Shown: piece by piece, positions 6,570 through 8,724 of the stretch
Numbering within the stretch: the stretch's first letter is position 1
How the letters are laid out: every line of letters begins with the position of its first letter
Assembly: GCA_964415975.1 (NCBI GenBank)
Contig: CAYQCN010000024.1
Coordinates: forward strand, 1 to 8,724
Reading direction: 5' to 3'
Origin: CAYQCN01 sp964415975
GTDB lineage: Bacteria > Patescibacteriota > Saccharimonadia > QS-5-54-17
Length of the DNA stretch: 8,724 nt
Position numbers and translations under genes: made by a program
The notes under the pieces: generated by a model
The model's input: only the letters and a program-made list of their open reading frames with translations
What the model was told of the DNA's origin: nothing
The model's database searches: none

Positions 6570-7489
6570 ACATTGCAATCCTTTCTAAGGGTCCAACCAA
6601 TTACAAAAAACGCAAACTCTACACCGCTCGACGATTAGCTGAAGCCGCAGAGGCGCGCGGACACACGCCCCTTTTGCTTGACTATACCCGTTGCTATATG
6701 GGAATGGAGCAAGGAGTGCCAAACGTGCATTTTCAAGGTAAGGAGATTCCTAAAATCGATGCCATCATACCTCGTATTGAGCCAGCGAATACAGGTTATG
6801 GTGCTGCAGTGGTTCGACAATTCGAAATGATGAATGTTTACAGCGCAACCAAATCTATCGCTTTGGTGCGTTCACGAGACAAACTGCGCAGCCTGCAGCT
6901 TCTATCTAGTGCTGGAATCGACATACCCAAAACAGTGTTTGCCAATCGCACCACCGACATAAACGATCTCATTGAGCTTGTTGGCGGTGCGCCTGTTATC
7001 GTTAAGCTTATTGAGAGCACGCATGGCCAAGGAGTCGTATTGGCCGAAACCAAAAAAGCAGCAAAATCAGTGATACAAGCTTTCTACAGTATTAACCAGC
7101 CGATATTGATTCAGGAATTCATTGACGAATCAGGAGGATCGGACATCCGTGCTATCGTGGTGGGCGGTCGGGTTGTAGGATCTATGCGGCGCCAGAGTCT
7201 TGATGGCGAATTCCGCTCCAACATTCATCAGGGTGGCAGTGGAGAAAAAGTGAAGCTTAGCAGTGATGAGCGACGGGTGGCTGTCAAGGCAGCCCGCCAG
7301 CTTGGATTGAATGTCGCAGGGGTGGATCTATTGCGTTCGAAACGGGGGCCTTTGGTTATCGAGGTTAACTCCTCTCCTGGCCTGCAAGGAATCGAGGCGG
7401 CGACTGGCAGGGATATTGCTGCTAAAATAATAAAGTATGCGGAAGTCAATGCCACCAGAAAACCTAAAAAAGACAAAGTCGGCGCGTAA
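6566..7489 (+). CDS. rimK: RimK, ribosomal protein S6 alpha-L-glutamate ligase
   Basis: A 307-aa ATP-grasp ligase that in Escherichia coli adds glutamate residues to the C-terminus of ribosomal protein S6. It aligns end to end with E. coli RimK (about 300 aa) from memory of that sequence. It begins MNIAILSKG, and shares AIIPRIEPA at 66-74, VRQFEMM at 83-89, RSRDKLRSLQLL at 102-113, GGAPVIVKLIE at 140-150, a Gly-rich loop at 151-160, DIRAIVVG at 193-200, FRSNIHQGG at 216-224, AGVDLL at 251-256 and EVNSSPGLQGIE at 266-277. Asp254, Glu266 and Asn268 form the metal triad. ATG overlaps the upstream stop by 4 nt, with AGGAG at 6553-6557, 8 nt before it. The C-terminal tail is lysine-rich. No S6 gene lies in the window, so the substrate is taken from the family only. 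The very proteobacterial look of the protein hints at horizontal acquisition. Confidence 0.92.
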   Translation: MNIAILSKGPTNYKKRKLYTARRLAEAAEARGHTPLLLDYTRCYMGMEQGVPNVHFQGKEIPKIDAIIPRIEPANTGYGAAVVRQFEMMNVYSATKSIALVRSRDKLRSLQLLSSAGIDIPKTVFANRTTDINDLIELVGGAPVIVKLIESTHGQGVVLAETKKAAKSVIQAFYSINQPILIQEFIDESGGSDIRAIVVGGRVVGSMRRQSLDGEFRSNIHQGGSGEKVKLSSDERRVAVKAARQLGLNVAGVDLLRSKRGPLVIEVNSSPGLQGIEAATGRDIAAKIIKYAEVNATRKPKKDKVGA

Positions 7490-7925
7490 AGCACAACTAT
7501 TTTTGTTGGTATTTACATTACTTTTAGCAGTTGTGATTTGGTTTTTTTGGGATGATGAATCAATAGAACAAGAAACCAAGACACTTAATATTGCTGACGC
7601 TGAATTATTAGTAGAAATTGCCGAGACTCAGCAAGCCAGGGCCAAGGGACTTTCAGGAAGAGACGACTTAGAAGATGGCCGGGGGATGTTATTTGTGTTT
7701 GATGAGCCAGATTTGTACAGCATGCATATGCAAGATATGAATTTTTCTATAGACATTATATGGCTAGATGAGGACCGCCGAGTGGTGGATATAATATCTG
7801 ACGTAAACCCCGATACTTACCCTCAGACGTTCAGCCCGAGAAGCGCAGCTAATTATGTACTGGAAGTACCGGCAGGGTTCAGTGAAGAGTACGACCTTGT
7901 CCGTGGATCAAGGGCTAGTTGGTAG
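7437..7925 (+). CDS. DUF192 family protein, N-terminal membrane anchor
   Basis: A 162-aa protein. A basic N-terminus (KKTKSARK at 11-18) is followed by one hydrophobic helix at about 21-38, predicting an N-in/C-out membrane anchor or uncleaved signal; I see no lipobox cysteine. Residues about 55-160 are a DUF192 domain: ETQQARAKGLSGRDDL at 63-78, GRGMLFVFDEP at 81-91, MHMQDMNFSIDIIWLDEDRR at 96-115, and ANYVLEVPAGF at 138-148. The family is widespread and its function is not established. The first ATG (7437) overlaps rimK by 53 nt. An in-frame ATG at 7449 with a close GGAAG (7441-7445) is an equally plausible start. There is no strong Shine-Dalgarno site, so translation is likely coupled to rimK. 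Co-transcription with the ATP-grasp genes is likely, but a functional link is unproven; DUF192 genes occur in many contexts. Confidence 0.85.
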   Translation: MRKSMPPENLKKTKSARKAQLFLLVFTLLLAVVIWFFWDDESIEQETKTLNIADAELLVEIAETQQARAKGLSGRDDLEDGRGMLFVFDEPDLYSMHMQDMNFSIDIIWLDEDRRVVDIISDVNPDTYPQTFSPRSAANYVLEVPAGFSEEYDLVRGSRASW

Positions 7926-7958
7926 AAATCTATAAATCTTCTCGATTTAAAGCATAAG

Positions 7959-7967
7959 TGTTATAGT
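7959..7967 (+). promoter_or_regulatory. Extended -10 for the 7977 membrane protein, near-leaderless
   Basis: TGTTATAGT combines a TG-n extension with TATAGT at 7962-7967, ending 9 nt before the ATG at 7977. With a normal -10 to +1 distance the transcript would start 0-3 nt before the ATG. No Shine-Dalgarno sequence is present in 7926-7976. The -35 region (7939-7944, TTCTCG) is weak. Confidence 0.5.
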
Positions 7968-7976
7968 ACGCTCATA

Positions 7977-8468
7977 ATGAACGTTGATTTTATTATTGCA
8001 TTGGCCGTAATTGGCATGAGTGCGCTTTTGTTGCACTTTAAGAGCCATGTCAAGTTTGTGGCTTTGGGTGTTTTTGTCGGGTTTACGTTGATTGAAATAA
8101 TTCCTTTTGAGCAGTATATTGCTAGTGCTGAGGTTGAGAGTCTGGTAAAGATAATATTTTTGTTGGTGCCGGCTGGAATATTGGGTCTTAATCATACAGT
8201 CGATAAGCGCAAGAAAGCAAATTTTGTGTGGGTTATAATATTTGTACTTGTTTTCACCCTATTCTTTCTCTCTAGCCTTGGTCAACTACTACCGGATCAG
8301 TATCAGGCATTTATTACAGATCAATCTCTCATTGGCTGGCATGTATTGAATCAATTTACTTGGTTTGCATTGGCTGCTGCAGTCATCATACTTGTAGATA
8401 GCATTAGTCACCGACAATATATTGAGAAGCAGCGAAAGAAATCGAAAACTAAAAAATCTAGTAGTTAA
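7977..8468 (+). CDS. Five-helix integral membrane protein, unknown function
   Basis: I do not recognise this 163-aa protein. It has five hydrophobic segments long enough to span the membrane, at about 4-20, 25-43, 55-71, 82-102 and 121-142, and a strongly basic, serine-ended tail (KQRKKSKTKKSSS from 151). Basic residues cluster after helix 3 (DKRKK at 76-80) and in the C-terminal tail, placing both sides in the cytoplasm by the positive-inside rule; this is consistent with an odd number of helices and an outside N-terminus. It has no cysteine and no clear enzymatic motif. Acidic residues sit near the membrane boundary (Glu40, Glu45, Glu52, Glu54). It lies 51 bp after the DUF192 gene with its own extended -10 element and no Shine-Dalgarno site, so it is probably a separate leaderless unit. 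The coding call rests on a full-length open frame with coherent membrane topology. A role cannot be assigned. Confidence 0.75.
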   Translation: MNVDFIIALAVIGMSALLLHFKSHVKFVALGVFVGFTLIEIIPFEQYIASAEVESLVKIIFLLVPAGILGLNHTVDKRKKANFVWVIIFVLVFTLFFLSSLGQLLPDQYQAFITDQSLIGWHVLNQFTWFALAAAVIILVDSISHRQYIEKQRKKSKTKKSSS

Positions 8469-8556
8469 TAATATTTAATCAGTGCCTTAATAAAAAAATT
8501 GGCTCGCAGGGATGGCCGATATCTTTCGTCTATATCGTAAATGGTGAGGCATAAAT

Positions 8557-8586
8557 TTGCCTAAACAGGGACAGATTGGGTAGAAT
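8557..8586 (+). promoter_or_regulatory. Promoter for tRNA-Lys
   Basis: TTGCCT at 8557-8562 (4 of 6 matches to TTGACA), an 18-bp spacer and TAGAAT at 8581-8586 (5 of 6 matches to TATAAT). The start would be near 8593, giving a leader of about 20 nt before the mature tRNA. The rest of 8469-8556 is AT-rich and shows no gene. A weak 6-bp hairpin ATTGGC/GCCGAT (8499-8520) lacks a T-run. Confidence 0.5.
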
Positions 8587-8597
8587 AAGGTCTGACC

Positions 8598-8609
8598 TCA
8601 ATCGATTGA
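8598..8609. repeat. 12-bp perfect palindrome in the tRNA leader
   Basis: TCAATCGATTGA is a perfect palindrome just downstream of the predicted tRNA-Lys transcription start and 4 bp before the mature 5' end. As RNA it could only form a very tight hairpin; as DNA it could bind a dimeric regulator. It could also be chance. Confidence 0.3.
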
Positions 8610-8613
8610 TTGC

Positions 8614-8690
8614 GGGCCTGTAGCTCAGTTGGTTAGAGCAACGGCCTTTTAAGCCGTGTGTCGTGGGTTCGAATCCCACCAGGCCCTCCA
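8614..8690 (+). tRNA. tRNA-Lys (anticodon UUU), CCA encoded
   Basis: A complete 77-nt cloverleaf. The acceptor stem GGGCCTG pairs with CAGGCCC (8680-8686), followed by discriminator T and an encoded CCA. The D stem is GCTC/GAGC. The anticodon stem ACGGC/GCCGT (8641-8645 and 8653-8657) is perfect and closes the loop CTTTTAA with anticodon TTT at 8648-8650. The T stem GTGGG/CCCAC closes the loop TTCGAAT. All stems are fully paired, so the gene looks functional, and the anticodon reads lysine AAA/AAG codons. Confidence 0.97.
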
Positions 8691-8724
8691 AAGAAAGAGT
8701 CCGAGCTTGTCTCGGTCTTTTTCT
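8691..8724 (+). terminator. Intrinsic terminator of the tRNA-Lys transcript
   Basis: Directly after the CCA, CCGAG (8701-8705) pairs with CTCGG (8711-8715) across the loop CTTGT. The stem extends outward past a T-T mismatch through an A/G-rich arm (8692-8699) pairing with TCTTTTT-type sequence (8717-8724). The T-run forms part of the stem and ends at the window edge, so the terminator may continue. Confidence 0.8.

Noticed and set aside
8499..8520. Terminator hairpin after the membrane protein gene
   Set aside because: The stem is only 6 bp with a G-T pair, the loop is about 10 nt, and no T-run follows.
4277..8690. Genomic island integrated at tRNA-Lys
   Set aside because: No integrase, transposase or repeated tRNA 3' end (attachment site) is visible in the window, and a membrane protein gene and promoter lie between the operon and the tRNA.
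1..8724. CRISPR array, riboswitch or mobile element
   Set aside because: No regularly spaced repeats, no transposase or terminal repeats, and no long structured leader that I recognise.

Overview
The window looks like a chromosomal segment of a small-genome bacterium, most likely a member of the Patescibacteria/CPR and perhaps Saccharibacteria. This is inference. The supporting signs are short intergenic gaps, all protein genes on one strand, AT-leaning codons, and two genes whose -10 boxes sit so close to the ATG that their mRNAs should be leaderless. TGA is used as a stop (for example at 4036-4038 and 6567-6569), so the TGA-recoding CPR lineages are excluded. No species can be named.

Layout. 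(1) 2-4038 is a glycogen / alpha-glucan block: the 3' part of a short-type alpha-glucan phosphorylase (glgP, cut by the left edge), a GT5 glycogen synthase (glgA), and a GH57 alpha-glucan-active enzyme that carries a UvrB/UvrC (UVR) helical motif at its C-terminus. Together they could elongate, remodel or branch, and phosphorolyse a storage glucan. (2) 4039-4276 is a 238-bp non-coding gap with an 8-bp inverted repeat and promoter-like motifs; it separates the glucan block from the next operon. (3) 4277-7489 is a tightly packed three-gene ATP-grasp operon: a RimK-like amidoligase, a second paralogous ligase fused to a RimB-type retropepsin-like peptidase, and a canonical RimK (ribosomal protein S6 alpha-L-glutamate ligase). 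The gap between genes 1 and 2 is one base, and genes 2 and 3 overlap by ATGA. (4) 7437-7925 is a membrane-anchored DUF192 protein whose start overlaps the end of rimK. (5) 7977-8468 is a five-helix membrane protein of unknown function with its own near-leaderless promoter. (6) 8614-8690 is tRNA-Lys(UUU), followed immediately by an intrinsic terminator at the right edge.

The most interesting part is the ATP-grasp operon. It combines three predicted amino-acid ligases with intact metal-binding Asp/Glu/Asn residues and one Asp-peptidase domain fused in cis to a ligase. This suggests a reversible peptide-tagging system (writer plus eraser) or a small-peptide biosynthesis system built around S6-type glutamylation. 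RimK and the RimB peptidase family are known individually. The tandem of two diverged ligases, one fused to the peptidase, next to a proteobacterial-looking RimK in a probable CPR genome, is the part I do not recognise as described. The GH57-UVR fusion is a second, independent oddity.
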